Part shown: positions 41,657 to 55,462 of the stretch, piece after piece
Layout: each line of letters opens with the position of its first letter
Numbering within the stretch: position 1 is the stretch's first letter
Assembly: GCA_900095095.1 (NCBI GenBank)
Contig: FMBT01000313.1
Span: 1-64,000, forward strand
Reading direction: 5' to 3'
DNA: 64,000 nucleotides
Origin: Fragilariopsis cylindrus CCMP1102
Lineage: Eukaryota > Bacillariophyta > Bacillariophyceae > Bacillariales > Bacillariaceae
Program-made: the position numbers and the translations under genes
Notes under the pieces: model-generated
Database searches by the model: none
What the model was told of the DNA's origin: nothing
The model's input: the letters and a program-made list of their open reading frames with translations, nothing else

Positions 41657-44600
41657 TTACTTTAATCTTTTCCTCCACGTGTATTTCCTCTTATAGATCG
41701 AAATATAGTTAGTAGTAGTAGTAGTAGTAGTATCATTAGTATCACTGATACGGATAGTAGGACCACGCAAACTACCGCCACCATCACTACTAGAAGCAGT
41801 ATTAGTATTAGCATGAATTCGTGTCGCACAGTCGTGAGTACGGGTAGTATTTATAGCATTTGTGTTTGAATATATCATGTCAGTTACATCAGCTTCATCT
41901 CGGCGTTTGAGGTTTGCAGAAGGATTAGGTGACTTGAACATCTTGTGCAGATATGTAGCTGGTGGCAGTCTCATATTTTGTGTTGTATGCTTAAAGGTTT
42001 GCTTGACAACTTCAGATGTGCAAAGTATTTTCTCTTGGACTCGTAGTCAATCGGTGTAGGTACTGAATATCTTGGCTTGAGGGGTGTCATTACAGTAGCA
42101 ATATCATTAGCATTGATGTCATTTTGTTCACAATAATCAAATATGCCTTGATAGATAAGACGTTGATTTACATCGTCTAATAAAAAGTCTTCCCAGTACT
42201 CGTTTTCCGTATATCTAACTTGTAAACCAGGCATAGTGCCAACACTGTCATCGTCATCATGTTCAATTTCTACGTTACTATTTTTCCTTCTGTATAAATA
42301 TTCGTAGTTGATCTTTCCTGTTTCAACATAGAAATTATTGATAGTATCTTGAGGAATTGGAGGAAAGTTCTTAATCATTTCTTCTGATGTACGATGATCA
42401 TCGTTAAGATTAGGATTCCATTCAGCAGGTGAAGTAAATTGTACATGTGGAAGTTTCATGTCATCTTTGGTGGGATACGTTTGTCAAATGTATGGTAATC
42501 CTGCTCAAATAGTTAGGGGTAGTTGGTATCCATCTGTTGTATCGATGCGTTGAAGACCATTTCGAGTGGATTGATCATTTTTGTTCAGGTACATGAGCAT
42601 ATTGATGAAATATAGCTAAGACACGTCCAAAGCGAGTCTCCATCACAGAACAGAATGTACTGAGTTTCTTGCCCGTCATCTGATGATCACCTGCAATGCC
42701 TATGTTAACACATCGTCCGTCCGAGTTGTATGGCAATATTCTCATATCACTACCTGCGATTCCACCATTAGCGCCTCCGTCCATTAATGCAAGTGGTTCA
42801 TCAAACAATTAAGTTGCATGAACAGAGACGGCATGGTTGTCCTTGATGGAAATTGGCTGCAAAGAGTTGAGTTGATCAAATCGATGATTGAGCACTGCCA
42901 TGTTAGCTGTTTATGTGAGATGACCGGTGACTTTACCATCTTTTCCAGTTAATGGTGTAGCATTGTATCCGTAAGTGTGCTCTGAAAATGCAGATGCATC
43001 TGACTCATACCCTTCAGTTTGACCCATGTAAACAGCTAAATCACTATTCTTCTTAGAACCTAGCTTAGGAGGTTGATTATTTTGTTTATGAATCTGTTTC
43101 TTAATATCATTGGGTTCTCTGCTCCAAGTCATACAAAGTTCTCTTGTTAGTTTTCCATAGAGTGGTTGATTTATTTCAGAGGCTGGATCCCTAGGACGAG
43201 GTGGACCTCGATTTCGTTGGAAAGCAGCATAGGGCATGCAGCGTTTGTTCATTGCTCATAGTTTCATCAGATATGGACATATGTGCAATAAAATCCTCAA
43301 GACCAGTATGATCTTCTTCAATAACACCGTCACGATTCAGAGTTTGCTTGATGTGCATGACGAGTTGGTTGTTTGAACGGAGTTTTTAAATCGTGTACCT
43401 TTGATTGTTGCATTAGGAATTTTAGGTATTCCGTGAATGCAGGTGTGTTGGCTCTTTTAGCCCTTTGAAGAAGCATCATCTTAAACGAATCATCAAGAGG
43501 TTTACCTGCAATTTTATAGTCCCTGTTTGTAACTTCTTGAAACGCGGTAAATAAAGAGCACCTTGTCGGAAACTTAGAAATTGTTAAGGTCATTAACTTA
43601 TCAATTAAGCTATGTGTACCTTGCAGAGCTGAGTCTGACGACGTCTGATGTTCTTCATGCTTTGCTCATACATAAAGTGAATCTTCTGGATGTGTGTTTC
43701 TTAAACCTTTTCCTTTGGGGTTTAGAAGAACTGCAAATAGGATCTGTTTGAAGAAGTTGAGTTGAAGCAATCCTAACTCTTCGTCTGATCCTGGATCACA
43801 GTTAGAAGCAATTGTCCATCCACCTTTTGTTATCAGATATAACATATCAGCTTTCAATTGGCTTTTCATTTTCAGAGACCAGTCCTGGTAGCCTTTGACT
43901 TTCTTGAGGATTGGATATTTAGAGATATCTCTTGGTCTTCTATTCCAGCTAACTAATAATGCGTCCTGGTCCTTCTGCGCTTGGGTTGCAGATACGGCTA
44001 TACCACCAGGATGTGCAGTAGAAGCTGATACCACTTTAGAGTTGACCAAGGTAATCCGAAGATTGTAACCGTTTCTACACCATGTTGAGTAGAGTTTGGG
44101 GTCCCACTGCATTGGATCATGACTATTAACATCTGTAGTATCATTCCCAAGCCACGAAAGGCGCAGTAAGCTACAGCACGCATGGATTTCTTTTTATCTA
44201 CCGTCGTACATTCTTGTTGTACAATTTGAGGAGAATGACCCGCTGTTGTTGAGAATGTAAGACCGTTCGTATCGTCTTTATCCAGCACACAGAAATTGTC
44301 GAATGTGCGGCATCCTATGTAGTCGATTACTAACGCCAGATGATCTGTAAGTTTGACCAACATGATATTGACCACGAGGTGTTCAAGATCAGTTTCAAAG
44401 TTTGCAGACTTCTTGGAAGTTGGAGAAGGAGGAGGAGGAGGAACAACCATGGTAGGAGTAGGCTGAATGTCAGGTGGATCAGATGGATCTAATGGATCAG
44501 GCGGATCTGGTGGATCTGGTTCTCTATCTTTATTGTTGTCTCCTTTGTTGTTATCTTCTGGTTTGTTGTGACTTACTTCTTCCAAGACAATAGATTCTTC

Positions 44601-44950
44601 TGTATCTTCTGCTGAGTATAATGCCAAGCCAGGTATAGGAGAATCAGTTGAATTGCCGGAACTAGAGCCGCTTTGAGCACTGTTGATATGTTCTAGTTGT
44701 ACTTCAGGTGCTATTTCTCTTCTTAATGGGGGTAGAAATCTGCTACGTCTCTTAGCAGGCTTCACAAACCTTGTAGTACTGCTACGCAAACGTGTCAGTA
44801 GACTTTGTTCTTCTCCCGGAGGAGTAGAGCTATCAGATGACGCTTGCTTCGAGTATTGGCACTAAGCTAGCTGCTGTAGCTGCTAAGATGAACTATTACT
44901 ACTATTGCTTCCTGTGTTAGGTAGTGGACTATTAGTTGTTCCTTCTTCTT
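41657..44950 (-). mobile_element. Ty1/copia-type retrotransposon fossil (diatom CoDi-like), truncated
   Basis: On the minus strand, in order: a Gag-like part with a Pro/Asp-rich segment and a central helical region; a protease-like part with an aspartic motif in a D-G-G-A-N-G setting and FHQYAH; and a pre-integrase part (PHVQFTSPAEWNP, RRRDEADVTD-like). Integrase core, reverse transcriptase and RNase H are missing here. The frame is broken about six times. I could not define LTRs. It is an old, inactive copy. Confidence 0.75.
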
Positions 44951-45450
44951 CTTCTTCTTCTTGACTCATTCACAGTTGAATGACTTCTCTGGTTGCTTAT
45001 TTGGTAAGACTTGAGGTATGAGTACATTGTAATTAGACTTCTTTTGAGATCGTTAATTCAATGATATAAATTAAATGTAATTGGATCTCCGGCCCTTTTG
45101 TTGTTCGAATGAACTAGAAAGGATGTTGATCAGCACGTTTATAGGATAAACAGTGCAACTGTTAATGTGACAAGTTTCACAAACAATCGATGATTGTTGA
45201 AACAGGATTCGGTATCAAATAGGATTTGATATTCAGACAATCTAACTCTTTGGACCTGTAAGATTCTATTAAGACAATAGGGTTTGTTACTCGCGTTCCC
45301 TATAGACTGCAGCGGTTGTTTAAAAGTCCAAAGACTATCCAATGGTGTGTTGAATTATTAGCGTTAGTTGACTCCTTTGACTAGCTATCCAAATGTGACT
45401 CAAACTGAGGTAAGTGTAAGGTTCGGTTAAAGTACAGTTATGATATTTGA
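44951..45450. other. Spacer between two retroelement remnants
   Basis: No gene recognised. It may include leader or terminal sequence of the copia fossil, but I cannot identify terminal repeats. Confidence 0.4.
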
Positions 45451-47720
45451 CTCAACGGACTTACAACACCCATTGTACAAGACCCAATGGATCGTCCACT
45501 CCATGAATCGCCCAAATGATGGATGGAGATAACTTTGTACGGAAGTAACACCAAAACATGAGATAGGAACACAGGATATAAACAACATACTGTGCTCACT
45601 TCAATCCCTAACAGCATTGTAACTCTAGTAACTAATAGAATGTCAACAAACACTGTATGTATTGTATTTACTTCTAATATGTGCATTCTTCTATCACTCA
45701 AGACCACAACTCCCACGTTCTTTTATTTGGACATGTTTGTTTTGGTGTTGTAAGTGTGATCATAATGTACATTTATTTTTAAGTTTTCCTGGAAGTATTC
45801 CGTGTCATAGAGGGTCTCCTTCGATGTTGCAAATTTCACTGATATACATTACACCAAGGAACGTGTGGACGCAGTTGATTCTCATCATCTGTATTGGGCG
45901 TGTTCCGGCTCAAGGTGGTTCGCACTACTGTGTTACAAAATATTACAAAATCCAGTGCAAGGACCTACAACACATCATGTCCGATATTCCTGTTGACAAT
46001 GGGTCCTCTCTTAACGTATTCATAACAGTGAAAATTACCGCATTAACTAATAGAACACCTTTAGTGACTTCTGTACTAGTACTTTTTCTATTATTTTTTT
46101 TGATTTTTGATTTTCCTCTCTTATGCACCTCTTGTGGCGATTCAAAAATTGGGCTGCCACCCATATAATTTTCCCCAGATGACCAAATTTCCCTTGTTAA
46201 GAGTACAAATATCTATATTCTGTCTCATAAGCTTTTGTGAGATAAATGGATACCCATGGAGGTTTAATTTAATACATTCCCATTGTCATGATGATGGGAT
46301 AATTTTCTAATTCAAAAAATATTGAATAGCATTTTCCTTGTCGCGAGGTATTGCGCATTGAAAACCCGGTTGAGCTGGAATGCGCCATTGGTGTAAATTC
46401 CATATTTATTGCTTTATCCATAATACATACATCATCTATCCGTAGAGTTGGTCTGATGTATTTTGTGTCTAGTACAATTGTCCAGTCAGTATCTGCAAGC
46501 TATTTACGGGTTGCTGGGATAACTTTACCTTTGATGTAATTTAATTCTATCTGTGGCTCTTCCAATAAAGGAAATGAAACTCCTGCCTGAAAATCTGACC
46601 AAGCATATGTGATTCGCAAATGAACGCCTCCAACCAGTTTAATTGGTCCAGATAATACTGCATCCCTGTTAAATCCAAATTTAGCATTCAGTTTAGGCAT
46701 ACTAGCCTTTTTCTATTGTATTGAGTTGTTTTTCTGTCAAAAATGACTCGTCGAGAGGGTATCTGAATGATGGTTTCCACACGGTTTGATAGAGCATCCT
46801 TATTTCTGTTCGGCCATTGACTCTCTGTCTTTCTAAGACCTAGAGGAATGAAGCGGCAGCTTTCAAATAATAAGTTATATGTATGTTCTAGAACACTCGC
46901 ACTTTACAATGGCGTCTGATGTGCTTATGGTTGTTTTCCTTGATCTTTTCAGTTGCATTATTCCTGTACTTTTTGGGCATTTGGCGTGCCCCAGGTTGAT
47001 TCTTGTCTGGTAGATGTTCTTTGACTCTATTTTTACCTTGTTGCCTATTTCATTGTTGAGAGTAATCGGATCACTTGGGCTGTGGCTCATCTCGGGAATG
47101 CAGCTGTCTTTGAAATCAAAGTGGTTTAAGTGGTATCCGCACTTTTGTAGTTCAAGTTTCCCACCTGAACACCAAAGTAGATTGTTTCATAGCTGTGCAT
47201 CTGCTTTCATCTTCTGTATTAGTTCTTGTAGGGTGACCTCTTTGTTGCCGTCCGTAATACATGTTGAATCATCGACAAAGCCTACCATGTTGAATCGCAC
47301 ATGCATACCATGTGCTTTTGTTATTTGGCTATGAAATAATACGCTCGATATAAAACATTAGATGATTGGTGAAATGGTTGACCCTTGTCCTGTACTATGT
47401 ATTGGAAATTTGATGCAGTGTTTATAGGTGGTAGCTGATATCTTGGTTGACATTTTCAGTTTGAATAATTCTGCCTCTTCCAAAGTTTGTGCATGGATGG
47501 AGATTATATCTTTGTGGATGCCATATATTCTTCCTGCCAGACTTGCTACGGTGCATAGTATCCTGTGGTAACATGATGTGGTATTGTTATCAGAATATTA
47601 TTCTGCAAGGTACATGAGAGATATACAGTTGTGTCCTTGGAGTGTCTGTCGCGAACTGCTTATATATATGTATTAGTCAAAGTGATGTTAGGAATAACGT
47701 TGTGTACGAAGTTACTGCTT
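45451..47720 (-). mobile_element. LINE-like (non-LTR type) reverse-transcriptase remnant
   Basis: Minus-strand translation in several frames shows RT blocks in the correct order. There is HAQTLEEAELFKLKM, then FPIHSTGQGS-x-x-SP-x-I-x-CFISS (the template-binding Q-G-S block). Next comes VGFVDDSTCITDG with catalytic F-V-D-D, LLWCSGGKLELQKCGYHL, and LNAKFGFNRDAVLSGPIKLVGG with a following SFPLLEEP stretch. This arrangement matches a reverse-transcriptase family frequent in diatoms and oomycetes. Stops and frame changes are numerous, so it is a pseudogene; the N-terminal endonuclease and the 3' tail were not identified. The non-LTR label rests on the RT block style. Confidence 0.65.
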
Positions 47721-48466
47721 ACCAAAAGACAAGAAGAAGACCCAGCTTTTACTGTTGATGAATTGTAGTAACCATAGACTAAATAAACAAGTGTGTTCAT
47801 CGCAACCTTTTGCATTTGAACAACCGTTGTATTGCAATAGCAACATCAATTGAGATATCTACAGGAAGAATAACCACCATCTGAAAAGAAGGTCGGTATC
47901 CAAGAAGGGTGAATAGCCTGGTAGAACAACCGCAGCAGTCTTTCATGGGAAGTGAATAGCAACCCTCACCATATTAATAGGAAGATTAATAGCATCTATT
48001 TCACTAATTGTTTGTGAAATGTAATAGTTCTTAACTGTCAAGCTTTGGGTAGATTACAAGTTTCTTCTTGTCCTATCCCAAACTCAAGTCTCATTCTTCC
48101 TCCAGATTTTTGTTGTTGCATATGCATCATTATTTCTATTGATACTAGGGTATTAAGATAAAGGACTTTTGATTGTGACTTAATCATCTATATTACAGTG
48201 AAAATATTGAAAATTTGAGTGATTACTTTATTATTTTTCTTTTCTTGTTTTACTTAACGTCACAGTGGACGGGCTGGGCGACGCAGCCAATGTATCTTTT
48301 TGGTCCCTTACGTAAAATGCATGTTTATTGTATATCAATATATAATTTAAATTGAGTGGTATTGTAGTTTATTGAATGTGGATGCAAGTGTTGATGTATT
48401 TATGTCTTTAGTGTGTGTGTGTGTGTGTGCGTGTGAATTTGTGTGCTAATTTTGATGTTATACATC
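47721..48466. other. Intergenic region
   Basis: 3' flank of the large surface-protein gene, with a short (GT)n run at 48411-48430. No gene. Confidence 0.5.
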
Positions 48467-51400
48467 TTACAAAGTCTTGCATTTCCTCTTGCATGTAGCA
48501 GGACAGAAGAATCTTACTTTCTTTAATTTACCAGTAACTTTATCATTTGTACCTTCGACATCCTTTTTACATCTCTTGACGGGTTTTAAAGCAACGTATA
48601 GATCACATGAAAATTTCCAATTGCCTTGAAATCTGAATGTAAGTAAATTTTCACACTCACTGCGTGGCTTCTTGCATTTCTTCTTACATGTACCAGGACA
48701 AAATTTTCGAACTTTCTTTCCACCAGATTTAGGTTGTATCTTTTTACATCTCTTTACGGGTTTGTAGGCAACGTATGAATCACATGTTCTGGACAGATCA
48801 CCTTCGAATTTAAAGTCAAGATCATTTGAACAGTCAATGGTGGGTACAGGACTAGGCATTGAACTTGAACCAGTACTAGGTTCAGAACTAGATACCAAAC
48901 TTGGAACAGTACTTGGATTGCTACTTGGATCCACACTAGGAGCAGAACTTAGTACAACATTTTGTGATTGACTAGGCCTAAAGCTTGGACCAGAACTTCG
49001 ACCAACACTAGGAACACCACTGCGCAAAGAACTTGGTTCAACACTTGGGACGGTACTCGGTTTGCTACTTGGATCGAGACTAGGAGCAGAACTAGGTACA
49101 TTACTTCGTGATTGACTAGGCTTAAAGCTTGGTACAGCACTAGGAACACCACTGGGCAAAGAACTTGGTTCAAAACTTGGGACAGTACTCGGTGTACTAC
49201 TTGGATCAGCACTAGGAGCAAAACTAGGTACATCACTTGGTGCTTGACTTGGCTTAAAGCTGGGACCAGAACTTGGACCAGCACTCGGTAATGAACTTGG
49301 TGCAAAACTTGGTTGAACACTAGGAATAGAACTAGGTACATCACTTGGTGATTGACTAGGCTTTAAGCTTGGACCAGCAGTAGGATCACCACTAGGCAAA
49401 GGACTTGGTTCAAAAGTTGGGACAGTACTCTGTATACTACTTGGATCCAGACTAGGAGCAGAACTAGGTACAGCACTTGGTGCTTGACTTGGCTTAAAGC
49501 TGGGATCAGCATTAGGATCACCACTAGGACCAGAACTTGGACCAGCACTAGGTAATGAACTTGGTGCAAAACTTGGTTGAACACTAGGAATAGAACTAGG
49601 TACATCACTTGGTGATTGACTAGGCTTTAAGCTTGGACCAGCAGTAGGATCACCACTAGGACCAGAACTTGGACCAGCACTAGGTAATGAACTTGGTGCA
49701 AAACTTGGTTGATCACTAGGAATAGAACTAGGTACATCACTTGGTGATTGACTGGGCTTTAAGCTTGGACCAGCAGTAGGATCACCACTAGGCAAAGGAC
49801 TTGGTTCAAAAGTTGGGACAGTACTTGGTATACTACTTGGATCCAGACTAGGAGCAGAACTAGGTACAGCACTTGGTGCTTGACTTGGCTTAAAGCTGGG
49901 ATCAGAACTTGGACCAGCACTAGGTGATGAACTTGGTGCAAAACTTGGAACAGTACTTGGTTTGTGACTTGGTTCAGCACTAGGAGTAGAACTAGGTACA
50001 CTACTTGGACCAGCACTAGGTGATGAACTTGGTACCAAACTTGGGACAGTACTGGATCTGTTACTTGGATCAGCACTAGGAGTAGAAGTAGGTACATTAC
50101 TTGGATCAGCACTAGGAACAGAACTAGGTACATCACTTGGTGAAAGACTTGGCTTCTGGCTTGGACTAGAACTTGGAGCAGCACTAGGTGATGAACTAGG
50201 TGGTGAACTTGGTACCAAACTTGGGACAGTACTTGATATGTTACTCGGATCAGCAGTAGGAGCAGAGCTACCTACAACACTAGGAGCAGAACTAGGCTCA
50301 AATCCAGGATTAAAGCAGGCTGTTTCATAATTTTGGCACCAAGGACCTACGTTTGGAACCGGGTCATCCACTTGTTCTGGACAACCAGATGAGTAGAACA
50401 TACCAGTGGTAACAACATTTCCAGAAGTCTTTCCAGCCCATGTGGAAAGACATTGATTAAAAGAAGATGCACCACTAAACATCTCTTTCATGCTCCCTGC
50501 ACTGGATATGTTCCAATCATCAATAGGTTGGTTGAAAGCAGAATTTAGAAACATATATGTCATATCCACTACACTTGACGTGTCCCATTTAGCAATAGGC
50601 TGGTTGAAAGGAGCCTTATGAAACATCAGAAACATATTCAGTACACTTGACGTGTTCCAATCACCAATAGGGTGGTTAAAATTTGTATTACGAAACATAC
50701 TCGTCATTTCCGTTACACTTGACGTGTCCCAATCACCAATAGGCTGGTTGAAAGGAGCATCAACAAACATTCGTAACATATCCAGTACACTTGACGTGTT
50801 CCAATCACCAATAGGTTGGTTGAAATTTGTACTACGAAACATAGTATACATTGATGTTACAGCCGATGTATCCCAATCACCAATAGGCTGGTTGAAAGGA
50901 GCATCATAAAACATTAGTCTCATATCTAGTACACTTGACGTGTTCCAATCACCAATAGGTTGGTTGAAGTTTGTAGCTGTACGAAACATATTAGACATTT
51001 CCTTTACACTTGACGTGTCCCATCTACCAATGGGCTGGTTGAAAGGAGCATCATAAAACATTAGTCCCATATCCAGTACACTTGACGTGTTCCAATCACC
51101 AATAGGTTGGTTGAAATTTGCAGCTTTACTAAACATATTAGAAATTTTCTTTACACTTGACATGTCCCATCTACCAATGGGTTGATTGAAAGAAGCCTCA
51201 GAAAACATAAATCCCATATCCAGTACACTTGACGTGTTCCAATCACCAATAGGTTGGTTGAAATTTGTAGCTTTACAAAACAAATCAGACATTTCCTTCA
51301 CTCTTGACGTGTCCCATCTACCAATGGGCTGATTGAAAGGAGCATCATAAAACATAAGTCCCATATCCAGTACACTTGACGTGTTCCAATCACCAATAGG

Positions 51401-52267
51401 TTGGTTGAAATTTGCAGCTGAACGAAACATATTAGACATTTTCTTTACACTTGACATGTTCCAATCACCAATAGGTTGGTTGAAATTTGCAGCTTTACGA
51501 AACATATTCGTCATTGATGTTACGTTCGAGGTATCCCAACACTCCAATGGGCCATTAAATGCATCCTGCCTGTTGAAAGCTTCACTCATATCAGTAACTT
51601 TACTTGTATTCCAGCAATTGAGATCTAACCAAACAACAATGGGGTCGCCTGGACAAGCTGAAGTATCATCACCAATACATTTATCAACCAAATTTTTGAA
51701 GACTCCTCTATACTGGGAAACATCAGGATGAAAATCATACTCACAATACTGTGAGCAAGCAGATGCTTGAAGGCTACGTTCATCACGTGCAACAGTATTA
51801 GTAACAGCATCCTCCCAGTAAGAAGCTGGAATGTCAGATGAAGCACTGGGATCGCTGGTGTCCCAATACAAAATTGGGACATCAATGATGTCGGTACAAA
51901 CTCCAGAATCCTTTTCAATAGATGAAGACAATTTCTTCATATTGTTGTTGATGCAAATCTGCTGCCTTGAGGAGGAGCATGAGGACAATGGAAGTCTACC
52001 AGCATCAATCTTGTTGGTTGTGCTAAGTGTAACAGGAGGGGAACATGCTTCCTTACCACCACCAGAACTAGAATAGGCAGACTCAGCAGTAGGATGGGAT
52101 GGTGTTGCTGCTTCATCTTTCTTGTTGTAATCCTCAACGTCGTTACCATCCACGTTGTGAATTCTGGTTGATTCAGAACCGGCCTCAAGACGGTTAGCAC
52201 CCGCTAACTTAGCAGTAACAAGGACGGGAGCAAGTAAGGTGCTGATGCAGGCAGGAGAAAACTTCAT
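48467..52267 (-). CDS. Secreted BspA-like repeat / Pro-Ser-rich / ShKT-like surface protein (1266 aa)
   Basis: The upstream in-frame codon is TTG; the first ATG at 52267 starts a clear signal peptide ([24 protein letters not shown]). After a ~200-residue head, about 226-596 carries roughly fifteen 23-25-residue BspA/DUF285 units of the form W-(D/N)-T-S-S-V-x-x-M-x-x-MF-x-x-A-x-FNQPIG. They are arranged as alternating pairs, NTSSVLDM then DTSSVKEM. About 650-1140 is a Pro-Ser repeat region (PSSxPSAxPS). The C-terminus has two Cys modules, each with CKK and FCP-x-TCK-x-KC, resembling ShKT-type folds. This suits a large extracellular adhesion or recognition protein, with a repeat head displayed on a rigid stalk. 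No TM anchor is visible. Confidence 0.85.
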   Translation of the reverse strand: MKFSPACISTLLAPVLVTAKLAGANRLEAGSESTRIHNVDGNDVEDYNKKDEAATPSHPTAESAYSSSGGGKEACSPPVTLSTTNKIDAGRLPLSSCSSSRQQICINNNMKKLSSSIEKDSGVCTDIIDVPILYWDTSDPSASSDIPASYWEDAVTNTVARDERSLQASACSQYCEYDFHPDVSQYRGVFKNLVDKCIGDDTSACPGDPIVVWLDLNCWNTSKVTDMSEAFNRQDAFNGPLECWDTSNVTSMTNMFRKAANFNQPIGDWNMSSVKKMSNMFRSAANFNQPIGDWNTSSVLDMGLMFYDAPFNQPIGRWDTSRVKEMSDLFCKATNFNQPIGDWNTSSVLDMGFMFSEASFNQPIGRWDMSSVKKISNMFSKAANFNQPIGDWNTSSVLDMGLMFYDAPFNQPIGRWDTSSVKEMSNMFRTATNFNQPIGDWNTSSVLDMRLMFYDAPFNQPIGDWDTSAVTSMYTMFRSTNFNQPIGDWNTSSVLDMLRMFVDAPFNQPIGDWDTSSVTEMTSMFRNTNFNHPIGDWNTSSVLNMFLMFHKAPFNQPIAKWDTSSVVDMTYMFLNSAFNQPIDDWNISSAGSMKEMFSGASSFNQCLSTWAGKTSGNVVTTGMFYSSGCPEQVDDPVPNVGPWCQNYETACFNPGFEPSSAPSVVGSSAPTADPSNISSTVPSLVPSSPPSSSPSAAPSSSPSQKPSLSPSDVPSSVPSADPSNVPTSTPSADPSNRSSTVPSLVPSSSPSAGPSSVPSSTPSAEPSHKPSTVPSFAPSSSPSAGPSSDPSFKPSQAPSAVPSSAPSLDPSSIPSTVPTFEPSPLPSGDPTAGPSLKPSQSPSDVPSSIPSDQPSFAPSSLPSAGPSSGPSGDPTAGPSLKPSQSPSDVPSSIPSVQPSFAPSSLPSAGPSSGPSGDPNADPSFKPSQAPSAVPSSAPSLDPSSIQSTVPTFEPSPLPSGDPTAGPSLKPSQSPSDVPSSIPSVQPSFAPSSLPSAGPSSGPSFKPSQAPSDVPSFAPSADPSSTPSTVPSFEPSSLPSGVPSAVPSFKPSQSRSNVPSSAPSLDPSSKPSTVPSVEPSSLRSGVPSVGRSSGPSFRPSQSQNVVLSSAPSVDPSSNPSTVPSLVSSSEPSTGSSSMPSPVPTIDCSNDLDFKFEGDLSRTCDSYVAYKPVKRCKKIQPKSGGKKVRKFCPGTCKKKCKKPRSECENLLTFRFQGNWKFSCDLYVALKPVKRCKKDVEGTNDKVTGKLKKVRFFCPATCKRKCKTL
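48850..51600 (-). repeat. Coding repeats: Pro-Ser array and DUF285 array
   Basis: 48850-50320 holds 12-bp P-S-x-x units in larger near-identical blocks of 150-250 bp (for example around 49360 and 49620). 50480-51600 holds ~70-bp DUF285 units in pairs of about 145 bp. Both point to recent unequal crossing-over. Confidence 0.9.
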
Positions 52268-55200
52268 TATGACAAATAATGATTTATTTGCTGTGAGTTG
52301 TATTGTAAAAAAAAAGAAACAAGAAAATTGAAAAAGGAGAAGGATTGAATTTAACAATAATGTGAGAAAAATTATAGCACTGGTTCATAATGGTGCCTGA
52401 TTGATATCTAGTTGCATGTATGATACATTGCACATGGAACAATGGAGACATTGACGGTGACGACATAAAGGCATGTAAATAATGATAAACGAGGATGACA
52501 CTATAAGATATTTTGCTGTTGTTGTTGTTGTTGTTGTTGATGTTCTTCTTCTCACTTTGGTGAGGGTAGTGGCGGTATTAGACTGTATGTGTAAAGGTTT
52601 TTGCAACCATCACTGTGCACTTCACAGGATAAATGATAATTTTTTTTAATATACTGGCCCTTGGAGTGACGGATTTCGTTGATAAAGTCGCGTTTGTTAA
52701 GTAACCACGACAGATGGCAAGTTGACGTCGTGGCCACGCGTCGTGTTTGTTGCGCCTGTGCATGCGCCAAAACGTTGTGATGCGGTGCTGTTAATTAAAT
52801 TGTGATCGTTGGTAAGTACACGCGCCAAAATGTCCCTCCTTCAACCAAAAATGACGTCACAAAGACGTCCGTCACAAAAACGTCCCTTTACAACCAAAAA
52901 ATGACGCTCCAAAAACCATGGTGTATTACAGTACCATATCATGCCGCAATTTCCAGCAATTATCATTCATCCTTATAATAAATTTGTTGGTGATTATACC
53001 TATCGGATGCATTTAATTTGGACGACAAATTTCGAAGCCAATCTTGGAATCTAATTACAAGCTAAAATTTGTTCACGACGTTCAAGTGAGGTGAACTATT
53101 AATACGTACACATCATGCCTAGTCGATTACGTATGCTCATGCCGTCAAGTTGAGGTATGATAATACCGAAGCATGCGAAGGAATGGAGTTCAAGCCATAC
53201 CTGTGTGGTGGTTGCCTGCTACTGCTGCTGCTTCGTGTGTAGTAGTGTGTATGTACTCTTCATCTGAAGGCAGTACATCATATTCTAACACGATGGTGTC
53301 TTTTCTTGTGAGTCGATTTGAATTCGTTTCTCTCTTTTGTTCTCGTTCTCGCTCTCTATCTCTTCATTTGTTCGTTGTTTTTCTTCTACGCAACGTAGAG
53401 TGATGATTTGCGATAATAAATGTCCGCAGTCGATCAGATGCTCTTTGTTTGCTAAAGTATTATATTTATTTATTTTTATTGAAAGCACACATATACCGTT
53501 GATCATTACTTTTTTACCATAATTTATTGTACATTGACATCACCGTTTTCGACGACAACAGCAGGACACGCAACACACTACAATACAAAAGTACTTACGT
53601 TTGTTAGTATATCAATATGTGAGAATAATTCTTGATAAGGTCCCTTCTTTTTGGTACTTGAATTATTTGTTCTTCACTTGTCTTCCACAATCTCCCTTAT
53701 AATTCAAGATCGTGAGAGATGTATAGATTGTAGTAGTTTATAATATATGATGATGATGATAATCGATGTTCGATGTTCGATGTTCGGCTAGAATATGTGG
53801 AAAGAATGAATCAGTATCAGGATTAATCATCATAGTCATTATTATTCTTGTTCTCCGTCATTAAATTAACTTAAAGAATTGCGTTTCGGAAGGATTAAAA
53901 TTATCATGGTCATTATTCTTCTTGTTCTCTGTACATACTGTAATTATACTATTATAGTATAATATACTGCATATGCAGGTTGGATTGCTGTATTTACATC
54001 GCCTGCATCGCTTTGGACTTGGGAACTTTTTTTCGGGACTTTTCCGCGTCTAACACAGTAGTCACTCGCGACTATATTTCGACCTCATTTCACGCGCGCG
54101 CCAACAACACTTAATACACTGTACTACATTATTTGATTTTTTAAAACGTGAGAGTCGACCTCGACTCATGTCACATGTATTTTGCAGTCTCGTCGACTCG
54201 AAGAATCAATCGAATCAATCGATCATACGAATTGCTGCAAGCAGCGAGTAAGCAAACAATCTGCTGAGCAATAAATGTTGATAATAATATTATTATTATG
54301 TACTCTACATGAAAACAATGATACTAAGTGGCGGTACTGTAGAGCGTTTGTGACAGCGTAAATAATAACCCCGTACTTTTTACACGGTAAACGAGCGAAG
54401 CAAAGGGCAGTTTGTTTGGTGTCAAGAATGTTACACAGAACAAGAGCAATCTAGCAATCGATCGATCAATCAATCATCAATTGGGAATTAGAATGAATGA
54501 ATGATATCAACAACAACAACAACAGAAAACAGTACAGAGTACAGTACAGTACAGTACAGTACAGTACAAGATAGTACACAAGGCGCCATACATGGACGTG
54601 TGCGGTACTAATGGATACGACACGACCACCATGTATGACATTAAGAAGCAAAATGAAGGGATTAAATAAATGATAACAACAACAGCAACAACAAAAAGCA
54701 CACCAATATGAATTAATTTATTTAGTTACAGTACCATGCTGATCCAGTGCAAACAAGAAGACAGGCATATAATTCATTATCAATATGAGTATCCATATAC
54801 GAATGAACATCGAATTTGCTTAATACTTCAACAACCTAAGCAAGGCAATACTAGTAGACGAGTATGAAGCAAGCAATAACTAATTAATGTATCTCTCTTG
54901 CGGCGGGGGTGTATGCACTTCTTCTTTCGTTGGTTCATCCTTTACAAAATTTGTATTGATTTGAGATTCAAGTACAAAATGTAATGTAATTCATTCTTTT
55001 CAAGAATAAACAACAACAACAACATGCACATTTGACTTTTTAAAACGTGAGAGTCGATTCATATCATGTCATTGCAGTCGAGTCGAGTCGAATCGAATCG
55101 AGTCTTAAGAGTCCAAGCAAGCAAGCGATCTGCATTAACTTATTTTGTGGTTTCATACTATATAATATTATGCTACTTTAAAATAAAAATAAATTTATCT

Positions 55201-55462
55201 TATAAGTCGTTTTATTAATTAGCAATTAATTTTAATATGATTCGTCAGTTTTTTTTCATCGTTCTTCTTCTGAAGTCTATCTATTTCTCTCTTTCTCTCG
55301 TATTTTTTGGTCAAGTCAAAAACAAAACAAAAAGACGTATAATCCATCGGTCGCCGACGCCGACACTGATGCACTACTGTGCTACTATAGTGCGTTGTTT
55401 ATTGTTTATTATAATGTATATTGTAAGACTACTGTATTAACCTGTATAGTCGATTTCTTTTC
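52268..55462. other. Gene-poor region
   Basis: No convincing gene. Features are a (TTG)n run near 52514-52540, TCGATGTTCGATGTTCGATG near 53762, an (ACAGT)n run near 54533-54568 and AGTCG/AATCG pentamers at 55076-55105. The 3' flank of the LRR-oxygenase gene lies at the right end. Confidence 0.5.
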
